Numbered from the stretch's first letter, positions 1 to 8,476 are shown. The stretch: 14,548 bases of DNA from Candidatus Eiseniibacteriota bacterium (GCA_014729455.1 WJJW01000368.1:1-14548), one strand, 5' to 3'. The notes: a model not told the origin generated them from the sequence alone. Made by a program: numbers and translations.

Positions 1-1
1 C

Positions 2-829
2 TGCAACGACAACGGGATCCCCGACGAGTGCGAAGAGGATCCCTGTGCCGTCGAGGAGTACGCGCTCGACCATGGAAGCGATCCCGAATCCGCCGACCGA
101 TCTCTGAGCGGGGATCCGACCTCCGGTTTCGAGATCTTCCAGCCGTTCGATCTCGACGAGGAGACCACCCTCCGCCGGATCGATCTCGACGGGTGGACCG
201 TGAACCACCACCCGCAGGGGTTCCGCGCGACGTTGTTCGCGGACGACGGGACGGGCGACTTTCCGGACGAGGCGTTCCCGATCGAATCGGCCGACTATCG
301 CTGGCGGTTCAGCGGCGCTTCGGTCGTCTGGGTCGGTCGTCCCTTCAGGGCGACGCTTCCCCCCGGCCGCTACTGGCTGCGCCTGACCGCACTCGATCCG
401 ACGTACGACGCCGCGGCCCATGTCGGGATCACCGGTCTGCCGAGCCTTTCGCGCCGCAACGGTGACGGGCAGATCTACCACGCGAGCCGCTCGATCGCGA
501 TGCGGATCGTCGCCGGCTCCCCGGCGTCGGTCTCCGATCCCGCGCCGGCCGGTCCCGTGTTCGACCTGCGGGTGGAGCCGAACCCGACCGCCGGCCCGAT
601 CCGGGCCGCGTACCGGCTGCCCGTGCGGACGCAGCACGTCGCGTCGATCCACGACGTCGCCGGCAGGCGGATCCGCACCCTCTTCGATGGGACCTTGCCC
701 GCCGGACGGCACGCCCTCACCTGGGACGGACGAGACGACGGAGGCCGACGGGTCGAGAACGGCGTCTACTACCTCCGAATCGCTTCGGGTGTCGGCCGCA
801 TCGCTCGACCCATCGGCCTCGTCCGCTGA
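2..829 (+). CDS. Secreted protein with FlgD-like C-terminal domain, 3' part only
   Basis: The frame is open from the left edge to a TGA at 827-829 and gives 275 residues, so the 5' end lies outside the window. It begins with CNDNGIPDECEEDPC, the Asp/Asn-rich C-N-x-N-G-I-P-D-E-C motif often found as calcium-binding or dockerin-like spacers in secreted multidomain proteins. About 150 residues of predicted beta structure follow, which I do not recognise. The last 85 or so residues match the FlgD-Ig-like C-terminal domain: VEPNP, then VAGRRIRTL, LTWDGRDDGGR and NGVYYLRI. Two neighbouring proteases carry the same domain. In related phyla it serves as a C-terminal secretion or surface-sorting tag, so extracellular location is inferred. 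The gene converges on the subtilase, with only 12 bp between the two stops. An ATG or GTG inside the frame (for example 200) is not the start, because the coding signal continues upstream. Confidence 0.85.
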   Translation, partial: CNDNGIPDECEEDPCAVEEYALDHGSDPESADRSLSGDPTSGFEIFQPFDLDEETTLRRIDLDGWTVNHHPQGFRATLFADDGTGDFPDEAFPIESADYRWRFSGASVVWVGRPFRATLPPGRYWLRLTALDPTYDAAAHVGITGLPSLSRRNGDGQIYHASRSIAMRIVAGSPASVSDPAPAGPVFDLRVEPNPTAGPIRAAYRLPVRTQHVASIHDVAGRRIRTLFDGTLPAGRHALTWDGRDDGGRRVENGVYYLRIASGVGRIARPIGLVR

Positions 830-841
830 GGGGCGGAGAAG

Positions 842-3800
842 CTACTTCAGGCGCATCAACCGCTTGCGGAAGACCGCCTCCCCGGCCTGGGCCTCGACGA
901 AGTACACCCCGCTGGCGACCGGTCGACCCGATCGGTCGCTGCCGTCCCAGCGCAGCCGGTGCACCCCCGCGTCGACCTTCCCGTCGACCAGCTCGCGGAC
1001 CAGCCGCCCGCCCTGATCGAAGACCCGGACCTTCGCGCGCACGGACCGCGGGACGGCCAGCTCCATCGCGATCGCTCCCCGGAACGGGTTCGCCCCGGCC
1101 ATCTGCAGGGACGCGAACCGCGGAAGGTCCGCCTGATCCGGCACGTCGCTCGGCGCGTCGACCTCCACCTCACCGAAGTCGGAATCGCTCACATCGGGAT
1201 CGGTGAGGGAGCGCGCCGTGACGCCGACCGTGTCGATCAACGCGTCCTCGGCATCCGGAGGGACGACGACCTGCAGAGTGAAGATCGAATCGTCTCCGGG
1301 ACCCAGAGCCCGGAAGCCGGGGTTCGGAGCGAGATCCCACCCCTCCGTATCGGCCGCGGAGAGGGAGTAGGAGTCGGAGGCGTTGCCCGTGTTCGTGACC
1401 TGGAAGTTGAGCATCGCCGTATCCCCCGGGGCCGCCACGGCGTTGTCGAGAGACACGATGTCGACGCCGAGCATCACGGCGGTGCTGTCGCCGGGATCGC
1501 CGGGCGAGTTGGAGAGGAACGAGATGTTGTTCACCTCGTCCTGCGCCACCATGCCCACGTAGTAGGTCTGGTGCGCCGAGGGAAGGTCGAACGAGACCGC
1601 CTCCGGCGATCCCGGCGGAGCCGGGACGGGTGAACCGGAAACGCGGTCGGCCGGAAGCAGCGGCGTCGCCGCGTTCCATGCGCCGGGATCGGTGATCGGG
1701 TCCTTCGCGTAGCGGTAGCTGTAGATGTTGGCCAGACCCTCCGCCGGGGGCGACGGGATGTACTCGTTCTCATCGGGCGAGGTCCACGTCAGGTCGGCCT
1801 TCCGCGACCCCGGGGCCCGCGTCAGGCCGAGGTCGGTGATCATGACCGGCCTCTCTCCGTCGAAGGCGAGGATCACGACGTCGTCGATCGCGAGCGTGCC
1901 GATCCAGTCGGTCTCCTCGACGAACTCGACGGTGACCGACGAGTGGCCGACGAGGTCGGAGATGTCGAAATCGAGGTAGCCGCTGCCGAACGGGATCGGC
2001 CCGAGCACCTCGACCCCCGACTCGGTGCGGACCTGGACGCGGCAGTCGTCGCCGAGATCGCTGCAGTTGTCGAAGATCTGGTGGCAGTACCAGAAGCCGA
2101 GACCGACGACCGTGTACTCGCTCCAGTCCATCACCGGGGTCTTCATGATGTTGGCGACCTCGTAGGCGTCGTTGCACGGCGCGCCGCCGGTCGGATGCAA
2201 GGTCCAGGCGAACTCCCACATCCCGTGATGCTGGCACTGGTTGCTCGGATCGTCGGAGATCTCCCAGGTGCCGAGGTCCATGTAGACGCCCCCCGTGTGG
2301 ACCCGCTGGGAGACGTCGAAGTCCTCCACGAAGTTGATGAGGTGGTGGTCTTCGACCTCGCCGTACTTCGCCTCGCCGTCCGGAGTCCCGACGGACTCGC
2401 CGTAGTTGAGGCGGGACCGGATCACGAGAGGATTGCCCAGGATGTGCTCATCGACCGGGCTGATCCCCATGCTGATGATCGTGCCGTCCGCTCCCCACGT
2501 CCCGGGATCCTCCAGGTGGTCGATCACGACGTGCTCTCCCGAGGCTCCCTCTTCCCAGGTCTCGTCGCTGTCCCAGTCGGCCCACACGTCGAGATGGAGC
2601 TGCTCCGACGGGTCGGAGCCGTAGCGCGGGCCGTCGAAACCGCAGACGGAGAGCTCAAAGCCGATGTCCTGGGGGAACATCTCGATGTGGGGCGGCACCC
2701 ATGGGAGGTAGAAGTACGACTCGGGGAACAGGCCGTTGTCGAATCCGTCCCAGTCGTCGGGACCGCCGGAGTTCGGCCGGAAGTCGGTGTCGTTCGGATC
2801 GGTCGTGCTCCGCTCGGCCGACGCTCCTTCGCCCAGCGTCTCCCAGAGGTAGTTGGCGTGCCGCGCGGTCGGGTAGCCGCCGCGCGCGTCGCTCCAGTCC
2901 TCGAGCTTCTGGAAGTCGACCCGGCCGTAGCCGTCCTTCGCGGCGTTGCCGCCGGTGAGCTCCTGGGTGTGGTTCCGGAGGTAGCGTTCCATCTCGGTCT
3001 GACCCATCGCCGGGTTCCGGTCCCGCAGGAGCGCCGCGATTCCGGAGACGAGCGGCGTGGCCATCGAGGTGCCGTTGTAGGCGTCATAGCCGGGGCCCGG
3101 AATCGTACTCCAGATGTCGACCCCCGGCGCGACGACGTCCAGCTCGGGACCGTAGTTCGAGAAGTCGGCCACGTCGTCGTCGGAGTTCGTCGCGCCGACG
3201 GCGATGACCTCGGGGTAGCGCGCCGGATACCGGAGCTGATCGGCGTAGTCGTTCCCGGAGGCGGCGACCACGATCACCCCCTTGCCGATCGCGTACTGGA
3301 TCGCCGAGCGGATCGCGTCGGAAGGCACGGTCCCACCGAGGCTCATGTTGATCACGTCGGCCCCGTTGTCGGCCGCCCACTGGACCCCGTCCGCGATGTC
3401 GTCGAACTGTCCGGGGCAGCCGTCCCCCGCGGTGCAGTCGAGCGCCCGGACGACCTGAATCTGCGCGCAATAGGCGGCGCCGGCGATCCCGATCCCGTTC
3501 GAAGCGGCGGCGGCGATCCCCGCGACGTGGGTTCCGTGACCGTAGAGATCGGCTCCCGCTCCCTCGTCGGTCGGATCGGCATCGTCCTCGACGAAGTCGT
3601 ACCCGCCCGAGACGTTCTCGCTCAGGTCGGGGTGCGGCGTGTTGAAGTCGTCGATCCCGGTGTCGACGATCGAGATCACCACCGAAGTGTCCGCCCCGCC
3701 GCCGTGGCGCCAGAAGAACGGCAGGCCGACCTTGAAGGCGCCCCACTGGTTCTCCGGCAACGCGTCGGGGAGGTCGACCAGGAACGGATCCTGGGGACAC

Positions 3801-4156
3801 GGGACGCAGGCGATGGCGTTCCACGTTCCGTTGAACTCGGCCCAGAGAACGCGGGGGTCCCGCTCTAGCCGGGCGAGCGCGGCCTCCGGGGAGACGGCGC
3901 CGTCCAGGCGGATTTTGTGATAGTCGAGGACCTCCTGCGTCTCGACGAGCGCCCCCCCCGCCGCATCGATCGCGCGGAGCGCCTCGAGCTCGGGAAGGAA
4001 CGGACGGAATCGAAGCAGGATTTCATCGGGCACGGATTCGTTCGACTCGGCCGATGCCGCGGGAGCGAGGAAGGCCGCGCCGAGCAAGACCAACAGGCTT
4101 GCCACGAGCAGGTTCTTCGAGACGTTCCCGAATGAGTCGGGGGTTCTAGGGGACAT
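842..4156 (-). CDS. Secreted subtilisin-family (S8) serine protease, multidomain
   Basis: The protein has 1104 residues. The start is the ATG at 4156, preceded 6 nt upstream by GGAGGA and followed by a signal peptide (hydrophobic core about 16-32, cleavage near ASA-E). Residues 40-110 look like an inhibitor-type propeptide. The catalytic domain spans about 135-420 with a complete triad: Asp165 in IVDTGID, His207 in GHGTHVAG and Ser364 in NGTSMATP, plus oxyanion Asn302 in AASGND. The domain should therefore be active on extracellular protein. Downstream are a GEVED-type segment ending in KYGEVEDHHL (about 598-606), a jelly-roll-like region (611-766), an FN3-like region (768-890), a CARDB/NEW3-like beta domain (895-1000) and the FlgD-like C-terminal tail (1013-1104, ANPF, GGRLVREL, RWDGSDRSGR, SGVYFVEA). 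The frame stays open 82 codons further upstream, but that part lacks a ribosome site and covers the promoter. The gene is divergent from the M36 protease. The family and domain calls are firm; the sorting role of the tail is inferred. Confidence 0.97.
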   Translation of the reverse strand: MSPRTPDSFGNVSKNLLVASLLVLLGAAFLAPAASAESNESVPDEILLRFRPFLPELEALRAIDAAGGALVETQEVLDYHKIRLDGAVSPEAALARLERDPRVLWAEFNGTWNAIACVPCPQDPFLVDLPDALPENQWGAFKVGLPFFWRHGGGADTSVVISIVDTGIDDFNTPHPDLSENVSGGYDFVEDDADPTDEGAGADLYGHGTHVAGIAAAASNGIGIAGAAYCAQIQVVRALDCTAGDGCPGQFDDIADGVQWAADNGADVINMSLGGTVPSDAIRSAIQYAIGKGVIVVAASGNDYADQLRYPARYPEVIAVGATNSDDDVADFSNYGPELDVVAPGVDIWSTIPGPGYDAYNGTSMATPLVSGIAALLRDRNPAMGQTEMERYLRNHTQELTGGNAAKDGYGRVDFQKLEDWSDARGGYPTARHANYLWETLGEGASAERSTTDPNDTDFRPNSGGPDDWDGFDNGLFPESYFYLPWVPPHIEMFPQDIGFELSVCGFDGPRYGSDPSEQLHLDVWADWDSDETWEEGASGEHVVIDHLEDPGTWGADGTIISMGISPVDEHILGNPLVIRSRLNYGESVGTPDGEAKYGEVEDHHLINFVEDFDVSQRVHTGGVYMDLGTWEISDDPSNQCQHHGMWEFAWTLHPTGGAPCNDAYEVANIMKTPVMDWSEYTVVGLGFWYCHQIFDNCSDLGDDCRVQVRTESGVEVLGPIPFGSGYLDFDISDLVGHSSVTVEFVEETDWIGTLAIDDVVILAFDGERPVMITDLGLTRAPGSRKADLTWTSPDENEYIPSPPAEGLANIYSYRYAKDPITDPGAWNAATPLLPADRVSGSPVPAPPGSPEAVSFDLPSAHQTYYVGMVAQDEVNNISFLSNSPGDPGDSTAVMLGVDIVSLDNAVAAPGDTAMLNFQVTNTGNASDSYSLSAADTEGWDLAPNPGFRALGPGDDSIFTLQVVVPPDAEDALIDTVGVTARSLTDPDVSDSDFGEVEVDAPSDVPDQADLPRFASLQMAGANPFRGAIAMELAVPRSVRAKVRVFDQGGRLVRELVDGKVDAGVHRLRWDGSDRSGRPVASGVYFVEAQAGEAVFRKRLMRLK

Positions 4157-4162
4157 GATCCA

Positions 4163-4168
4163 TCCTCC
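4163..4168 (-). promoter_or_regulatory. Ribosome binding site fixing the subtilase start
   Basis: On the minus strand GGAGGA lies 6 nt before the ATG at 4156. It decides against the longer open frame reaching 4402, and the residues that follow form a normal signal peptide. Confidence 0.85.
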
Positions 4169-4285
4169 AAGGTCTGGTTCGTTGCCAGGACGAGAAACCA
4201 ACGCGGAGGGGCCGCATGGGCGCTTCGGCCCGATCGAGCGCTCCTGCCGGGTGGCGCTTCGGAAGCGCGGTTTCGAGTGGTGCCG

Positions 4286-4315
4286 ATTATAGCACTTCGG
4301 CGAGGGAATTGACAG
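4286..4315 (-). promoter_or_regulatory. Candidate sigma70-type promoter of the subtilase gene
   Basis: On the minus strand a perfect TATAAT (4291-4286) is preceded by an 18-bp spacer and CTGTCA (4315-4310, four of six matches to TTGACA). Transcription would start near 4279 and give a leader of about 120 nt before the ATG at 4156. A TATAAT is rare by chance in DNA this GC-rich, which supports the call. The -35 is weak and the assignment is by eye. Confidence 0.5.
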
Positions 4316-4408
4316 GCGGGATCGGCGGCGCACGCCCCGGGTGTGATCACGACAACCGATTACTATCGCAATGCTTACATGTACGGACCCCCGGTCTTGC
4401 ATTAAGTT

Positions 4409-4438
4409 TTCACAATTATCAATCCGCGAACTTCTTAT
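4409..4438 (+). promoter_or_regulatory. Possible promoter of the M36 protease gene
   Basis: TTCACA (4409-4414, five of six matches to TTGACA), an 18-bp spacer and TCTTAT (4433-4438, four of six matches to TATAAT) sit in the AT-rich middle of the divergent spacer. The leader would be almost 190 nt long and include the hairpin at 4466-4484. The call is tentative, and a TAGAAT at 4504-4509 is a competing -10 without a matching -35. Confidence 0.27.
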
Positions 4439-4618
4439 GCATCACTCATCCTCCGGATCGATGAGGCCGCCCGTTCGAGGCGGCGGTCCGGCCCCTGATT
4501 TGATAGAATTATCCACTGGATAAACCTTTGCACCGCCATCCGGAGAGATGGGCAGAGGAAACGAGCAGTCGGGAATCGATCCGAGTCGATCCAGTCCGTT
4601 GCAGAGAGTCACACCGAA

Positions 4619-4623
4619 AGGAG
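4619..4623 (+). promoter_or_regulatory. Ribosome binding site fixing the GTG start of the M36 protease
   Basis: AGGAG, within AAAGGAGAG, lies 8 nt before the GTG at 4632. The in-frame ATG at 4548 has a GGAGAG only 0-2 nt away, which is too close, and it would place 28 hydrophilic residues ahead of the signal peptide. Confidence 0.75.
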
Positions 4624-4631
4624 AGTCGGAC

Positions 4632-7604
4632 GTGAGGCACACCTATCGTCGGGGGAGAGGGATCGCCGCGCTGGCGATCGTCGTCCTCCTAGTCGGGTTC
4701 GCGGCGCCGGTCGGCGCATTCCAACCTGCGAACCAGAATGAGATCTACGAGATTCCGCTCCCCGCCTTCGACCTCGAAGGAGTGCGTTCCGCGGCGCGCA
4801 CCGCGGGCGAGCTGCAGGCCGCCGGGACCCTGTCCGAGCGCTACGGCGGCAACTGGAGGGTCCACTCCTGGGACTCCCAGACCGAGACCCCGCGCTGGAT
4901 CTATGGAACCAGCGTCAAGATGGCCGACGCGATCACCGGACCGGCGGACCTCGAACGTCTGGCGCGCCAGGTGATCATCGAGAACCAGGACCTGCTCCGG
5001 GCGGATGCGTCCGCCCTCCGTCTGACGGACACGCCGCACGCGCTCGGCAAGTGGGTCGCCCACTTCCAGCAGACCTACCACGGCATCGATGTCTGGGGCG
5101 CGAAGGTCCGGATCCTCTTCAGCGAGGATGGAAAGCTGATGCTGATGGGCTCGGACGCCCATCCGGACATCGACGTCAGCCCGATCCCGGCGCTCTCCGC
5201 CGAGCAGGCGACCGCGATCGCGCGCGATGCCGTGCCGTTCGATCCAGCCACCGACTCGATCGAGGAGGAGAAGACCCTCCTGGTCCTGCCGGTTCCGCTC
5301 TCCGAGACCGAGGTCGATTACCACCTCGTCTGGCGAGTCCGGGTCCACACCGAGGATCCGCTCGGAATCTGGGTCACGCACGTCGACGCGCACGACGGCC
5401 GGATCGTCTGGCGCTACAACGACGTTCACTTCGCCTACTCCGGGACGACCGACACCGAGGTCCAGATCTACAGCTATTGCGACGGGATCACTCCGATGAC
5501 GATCCCGTACCTGGACATCGACGTCAGCGGGATCGGAACCACGACCAGCGACGAGAACGGCGACTGGTCGATCGATGGAACCGGCGGCGACCGGACCGTG
5601 TCCGCCGACCTCGAGGGGCCGTGGGTGGACGTCTACAACTACGGCGGCGGTCAGGCGGCGTTTTCCGGCACGGCGCAGGAGGACGTTCCGCTTACCGTCA
5701 CGTTCGACGACCTCAACGCTCAGCACGACGAGCGGGACGTCTTCGACGCGGTCAACGACATCCGCGACTTCTTCCTGCTCTTCGATCCCGACTTCGGATA
5801 CACCAACCAGCAGATCACCGCCAACGTGAGTCGGCCCTCGACCTGCAACGCCTACTGGAACGGGACGATCAACTTCTACCGCGAGGGCGGCGGCTGCGCC
5901 AACACGGGCGAGATGCAGCAGGTCGTCCACCACGAGTTCGGCCACGGGATCCAGAACCACATCCTCGGCCAGCAGGGAGGTCAGGGGCTCGGCGAGGGGA
6001 ACTCCGACATCATCGGCAACCTGATCACGCAGGACCACATCATCGGCCGCGGGTTCTACCTCGACAACTGCACCAGCGGGATCCGCAACTCGGTGAACAA
6101 CCTCGTCTACCCGGACGACGTCGTCGGGCAGCAGATCCATTACGCGGGTCAGGTGATCGCCGGCTTCAACTGGGACGCCATGGTTCTGCTCCAGGACGAG
6201 TACGGCGGAGGCTCCTGGGATGCTCCCGGGACCATCATGTCGGCCGAGCGGTGGCATTACGGCCGCGTTCTCGGTCATCCGACGACGCAGCCGGATCAGG
6301 TCCTCTGGACCTTCATCGCCGACGACGACAACGGCAACCTCGACGACGGGACGCCGCACCACGAGATCTTCTGCGAGGCGGCGACGAACCACGGGTTCGA
6401 GTGCCCCGAGGTTTTGGTCGGGGTCTTCTTCGCGCACGCCGACCATCCGTACACCGGCAACGCCGTCGAAGGGTACGAGATCGTCGCGACCACCTACTCG
6501 CTGCCCGACGGCGCGGGCGACATCGTCCCCGGCTCCGTGACGATCAACTACCGCGTGAACGGCGGCGAGTTCGCGGAGGTCCCCATGACCGCGACCGGCG
6601 AGCCGGACGAGTACATGGGCATCATCCCGGCCCAGAGCTACGACAGCGTCGTCGAGTACTACCTCTACGCGGAAGACACCAACGGCAACAGCGGGACGAG
6701 CCCGCGATCCGCGCCCGAGGAGCTGCACTACTTCCAGGTGAACGACGAGTTCCCGGACGAGATGGAATCTCCGACGGCCTGGTACGCGGGGGCCGCCGAC
6801 GACAACGCCAGCACCGGCTGGTGGGAGCGCGTCGATCCGATCGGGACGGAGTACAACGGGAACACCGTCCAGCCGGAGGACGACCACACGCCTCTCGGGA
6901 CGGATTGCTGGATCACGCAGAACGGTTCGGTCGGTGGCGGCGCGGGTGACGCCGACGTCGACAACGGCAAGACGACCCTGTTCTCGCCGGAGTTCGACTT
7001 GACCGGCGCGACGGACGTCCAGGTCCGGTACTGGAAGTACTACACCAACAACCTCGGGAACAACCCGGGCGAGGATTACTGGGACGTCGACGTCACCAAC
7101 GACGGCGGCGACACCTGGGTCCCGGTCGAGCACACCCTGGATTCGCCGAACGCCTGGGTCGAGGTCTCCTTCGCCCTCGCCGACTACGTGGCCGATCCCG
7201 GCGTGGTCCAGTTCCGGTTCGTCGCCTCCGACGTCAGCCCCGGCGCTCTGGTCGAGGCGGGGGTCGACGACTTCTTGCTGGCCGCGACGTTCGACGTCTC
7301 CGACGCCGAGGAGCTCGACGTCCGCTTCGTCACCGACCTCGGCCAGAACCGGCCGAATCCGTTCAACCCGGTCACCGCGATCCGCTTCCAGATCGCGCAG
7401 GAAGGTCCGATCGATCTGGCCGTCTACGACGCGACGGGCCGGCGGGTCGCGACCCTGGCCGACGGCGTGACGGCGGCCGGTGAGCATACCGTCCAGTGGA
7501 ACGGAACCGACGACGAGGGTCGTCCGGTCGCCACCGGAACCTACTTCTACAAGCTGAACACGAACGGAGAGACCTACAGCGCGCGGATGGTCCTGCTGAA
7601 GTAG
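4632..7604 (+). CDS. Secreted fungalysin-type (M36) zinc metalloprotease, multidomain
   Basis: The protein has 990 residues from a GTG start. Its signal peptide is textbook (basic RHTYRRGRG, hydrophobic core 11-24, cleavage after VGA). Residues 95-180 resemble the fungalysin/thermolysin propeptide (HFQQTYHGIDVWGAKV), and 185-262 a PepSY-like second propeptide part. The catalytic domain (about 265-590) carries HEFGH: His434 and His438 as zinc ligands, Glu435 as catalytic base, and the third ligand Glu455 in GLGEGNSD. It closes with the typical NLDDGTPH at 569-576. The protein should cleave extracellular polypeptides after autoprocessing. A beta domain follows (about 595-702), then a jelly-roll or MAM-like domain (705-886, ending GVDDFLLA) and the FlgD-like tail (900-990, NRPNPFNPVTAIRF, GRRVATL, WNGTDDEGR, TGTYFYKL). 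The gene is divergent from the subtilase, which has the same overall plan. Length beyond the usual M36 enzyme comes from the accessory domains. An alternative ATG at 4548 exists but is less likely. Confidence 0.97.
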   Translation: MRHTYRRGRGIAALAIVVLLVGFAAPVGAFQPANQNEIYEIPLPAFDLEGVRSAARTAGELQAAGTLSERYGGNWRVHSWDSQTETPRWIYGTSVKMADAITGPADLERLARQVIIENQDLLRADASALRLTDTPHALGKWVAHFQQTYHGIDVWGAKVRILFSEDGKLMLMGSDAHPDIDVSPIPALSAEQATAIARDAVPFDPATDSIEEEKTLLVLPVPLSETEVDYHLVWRVRVHTEDPLGIWVTHVDAHDGRIVWRYNDVHFAYSGTTDTEVQIYSYCDGITPMTIPYLDIDVSGIGTTTSDENGDWSIDGTGGDRTVSADLEGPWVDVYNYGGGQAAFSGTAQEDVPLTVTFDDLNAQHDERDVFDAVNDIRDFFLLFDPDFGYTNQQITANVSRPSTCNAYWNGTINFYREGGGCANTGEMQQVVHHEFGHGIQNHILGQQGGQGLGEGNSDIIGNLITQDHIIGRGFYLDNCTSGIRNSVNNLVYPDDVVGQQIHYAGQVIAGFNWDAMVLLQDEYGGGSWDAPGTIMSAERWHYGRVLGHPTTQPDQVLWTFIADDDNGNLDDGTPHHEIFCEAATNHGFECPEVLVGVFFAHADHPYTGNAVEGYEIVATTYSLPDGAGDIVPGSVTINYRVNGGEFAEVPMTATGEPDEYMGIIPAQSYDSVVEYYLYAEDTNGNSGTSPRSAPEELHYFQVNDEFPDEMESPTAWYAGAADDNASTGWWERVDPIGTEYNGNTVQPEDDHTPLGTDCWITQNGSVGGGAGDADVDNGKTTLFSPEFDLTGATDVQVRYWKYYTNNLGNNPGEDYWDVDVTNDGGDTWVPVEHTLDSPNAWVEVSFALADYVADPGVVQFRFVASDVSPGALVEAGVDDFLLAATFDVSDAEELDVRFVTDLGQNRPNPFNPVTAIRFQIAQEGPIDLAVYDATGRRVATLADGVTAAGEHTVQWNGTDDEGRPVATGTYFYKLNTNGETYSARMVLLK

Positions 7605-7649
7605 CTCCACCTGGAGAAACGCCAGAACCCGTCACGCGCGACGGCGAGC

Positions 7650-7680
7650 GACCGCGCTCCGGACGATCCGGGGCGCGGTC
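7650..7680 (+). terminator. Hairpin terminator between the M36 gene and the exported-protein gene
   Basis: A 13-bp stem with one G-T pair (arms 7650-7662 and 7668-7680) and a 5-nt loop ACGAT starts 45 nt after the M36 stop. Only a poor T-run follows (TCTT at 7687-7690). It sits between convergent genes, so it may work in both directions or act as an RNA-end stabiliser. Confidence 0.5.
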
Positions 7681-7705
7681 GTCGCGTCTTCCGGAGTCCC
7701 CGCAT

Positions 7706-8398
7706 TCAGCTTCCGAGGCGGACCCGGATTCCAGCCATCACCCGGCCGAGAAGCCGCGGCTGCTCGACCGCCCGATCGGCGTCGCCGTAGCCGTAGTCCT
7801 CCCGCGGGTTCACATCCTCGCCGCCGGGGTCGTAGCGGGTGTCGTGTCCGTGCAGCGGCGCCTCCAGAAAGTAGTCGACTCCGCCGCGAAGCAGCAGAGC
7901 CGTCCGCCCCCCCATCGCCAGCTTCGTCTCCAGACCGCCTCCCCATCCCCACTGGTGGCTGGTGACGTCGAACTCCTCGTTCCCCCCGACGTAGCGGAAG
8001 CGGGCGGTGTAGCGAGAGTGCCGCGGCCCGGCGAACGCCGTGAGATCGCCGGAGGCGAACCGGCCGATCGGGTGGACCACGTCGAAGCGGGTCACCCAGG
8101 TCCAGCCGCTCTTCTCGATGGTGCCGTTCGTCGCGTTGTTGATGAAGATCCTCCGGGCCTCGGCGCCGTTTCCCGCGGGACGCGAGCTCCGTCCCAGGCC
8201 CAACCGGACCGACAGCGGAGCGCTCGGAACGAGACCGGTCAGCGTCGCCTCCAGCGATCCGCCCGGCCCGCCGTCGTAGCCGAGGAGCACGCTCCCGAAG
8301 CCCACGGCGGCGTGAGCCACCCCTGGAGCGAGCGGAGGCACGTGCGAGAGCCCATGCAGAAACAACAACCCAAGCAGCAAAATCCATGGTGCGCGCAT
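7706..8398 (-). CDS. Exported beta-rich protein, possibly outer-membrane
   Basis: The protein has 230 residues and I cannot assign a family. The ATG at 8398 follows GGGGGG with 7 nt spacing, and a signal peptide fits (core ILLLGLLFLHGL, cleavage near VAHA-A at residue 30). The mature part alternates hydrophobic and polar residues and is rich in Gly and aromatics (SVLLGYDGG, ARFRYVGG, HQWGWGGGLETKLA, ALLLRGGVDYFLEA). It ends GRVMAGIRVRLGS, alternating to the C-terminus like the last strand of a small beta-barrel. There is no terminal Phe or Trp, so the barrel idea is only an inference. The frame remains open upstream to 9337, but that part is antisense to the sugar-kinase gene and lacks coding character. 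The gene converges on the M36 protease and is divergent from the kinase gene. Confidence 0.78.
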   Translation of the reverse strand: MRAPWILLLGLLFLHGLSHVPPLAPGVAHAAVGFGSVLLGYDGGPGGSLEATLTGLVPSAPLSVRLGLGRSSRPAGNGAEARRIFINNATNGTIEKSGWTWVTRFDVVHPIGRFASGDLTAFAGPRHSRYTARFRYVGGNEEFDVTSHQWGWGGGLETKLAMGGRTALLLRGGVDYFLEAPLHGHDTRYDPGGEDVNPREDYGYGDADRAVEQPRLLGRVMAGIRVRLGS

Positions 8399-8412
8399 GA
8401 TGCATCCCCCCA

Positions 8413-8476
8413 GATCCCGGCATTCGACGCCGGGGCGGCCGACCCACGAAAGCCGTGCAAGCCTCATGCCGGGATC
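8413..8476. repeat. Perfect 11-bp inverted repeat in a divergent promoter region
   Basis: GATCCCGGCAT at 8413-8423 is the exact reverse complement of ATGCCGGGATC at 8466-8476, with 42 nt between the arms. A further GCCGGGAT lies at 8488-8495, in direct orientation and exactly 20 bp from the one at 8468-8475. All three lie within the 131-bp gap between the starts at 8398 (-) and 8530 (+). This fits an operator set for a DNA-binding regulator or a leader hairpin. I found no clear -10/-35 pair here in either direction. Confidence 0.5.

Larger units (their letters stand above)
4157..4631. other. Divergent control region between the two protease genes
   Basis: These 475 bp hold no convincing gene. 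The part nearer the subtilase is GC-rich and contains the minus-strand promoter and leader. A 10-bp element GGCGCTTCGG occurs at 4219-4228 and 4253-4262, with a variant AGCACTTCGG at 4291-4300 between the -10 and -35. The second copy forms the left side of a short hairpin (4254-4268). The middle (about 4350-4450) and 4497-4530 are notably AT-rich for this genome, as expected of promoter DNA serving the plus-strand gene. A 6-bp hairpin, GCCGCC/GGCGGC, lies at 4466-4484 in what would be the M36 leader. Confidence 0.6.

Noticed and set aside
1943..3868. A 641-codon plus-strand open frame inside the subtilase gene
   Set aside because: It has low-complexity composition, lies opposite the catalytic domain and has no ribosome site. 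It is a compositional shadow.
4309..4314. A perfect TTGACA on the plus strand
   Set aside because: No -10-like sequence lies 16-18 bp downstream, where the DNA is GC-rich. The same bases better serve the minus-strand promoter as CTGTCA.
4157..4402. N-terminal extension of the subtilase to 4402
   Set aside because: It would place 82 residues ahead of a good signal peptide, cover a TATAAT promoter, and ignore the GGAGGA before the ATG at 4156.
4689..7610. A 973-codon open frame antisense to almost the whole M36 protease gene
   Set aside because: In GC-rich genes the complementary frame rarely meets a stop. The translation is a Val/Asp/Arg/Gly-rich string without a domain or signal, and the plus strand carries a complete, motif-bearing enzyme.
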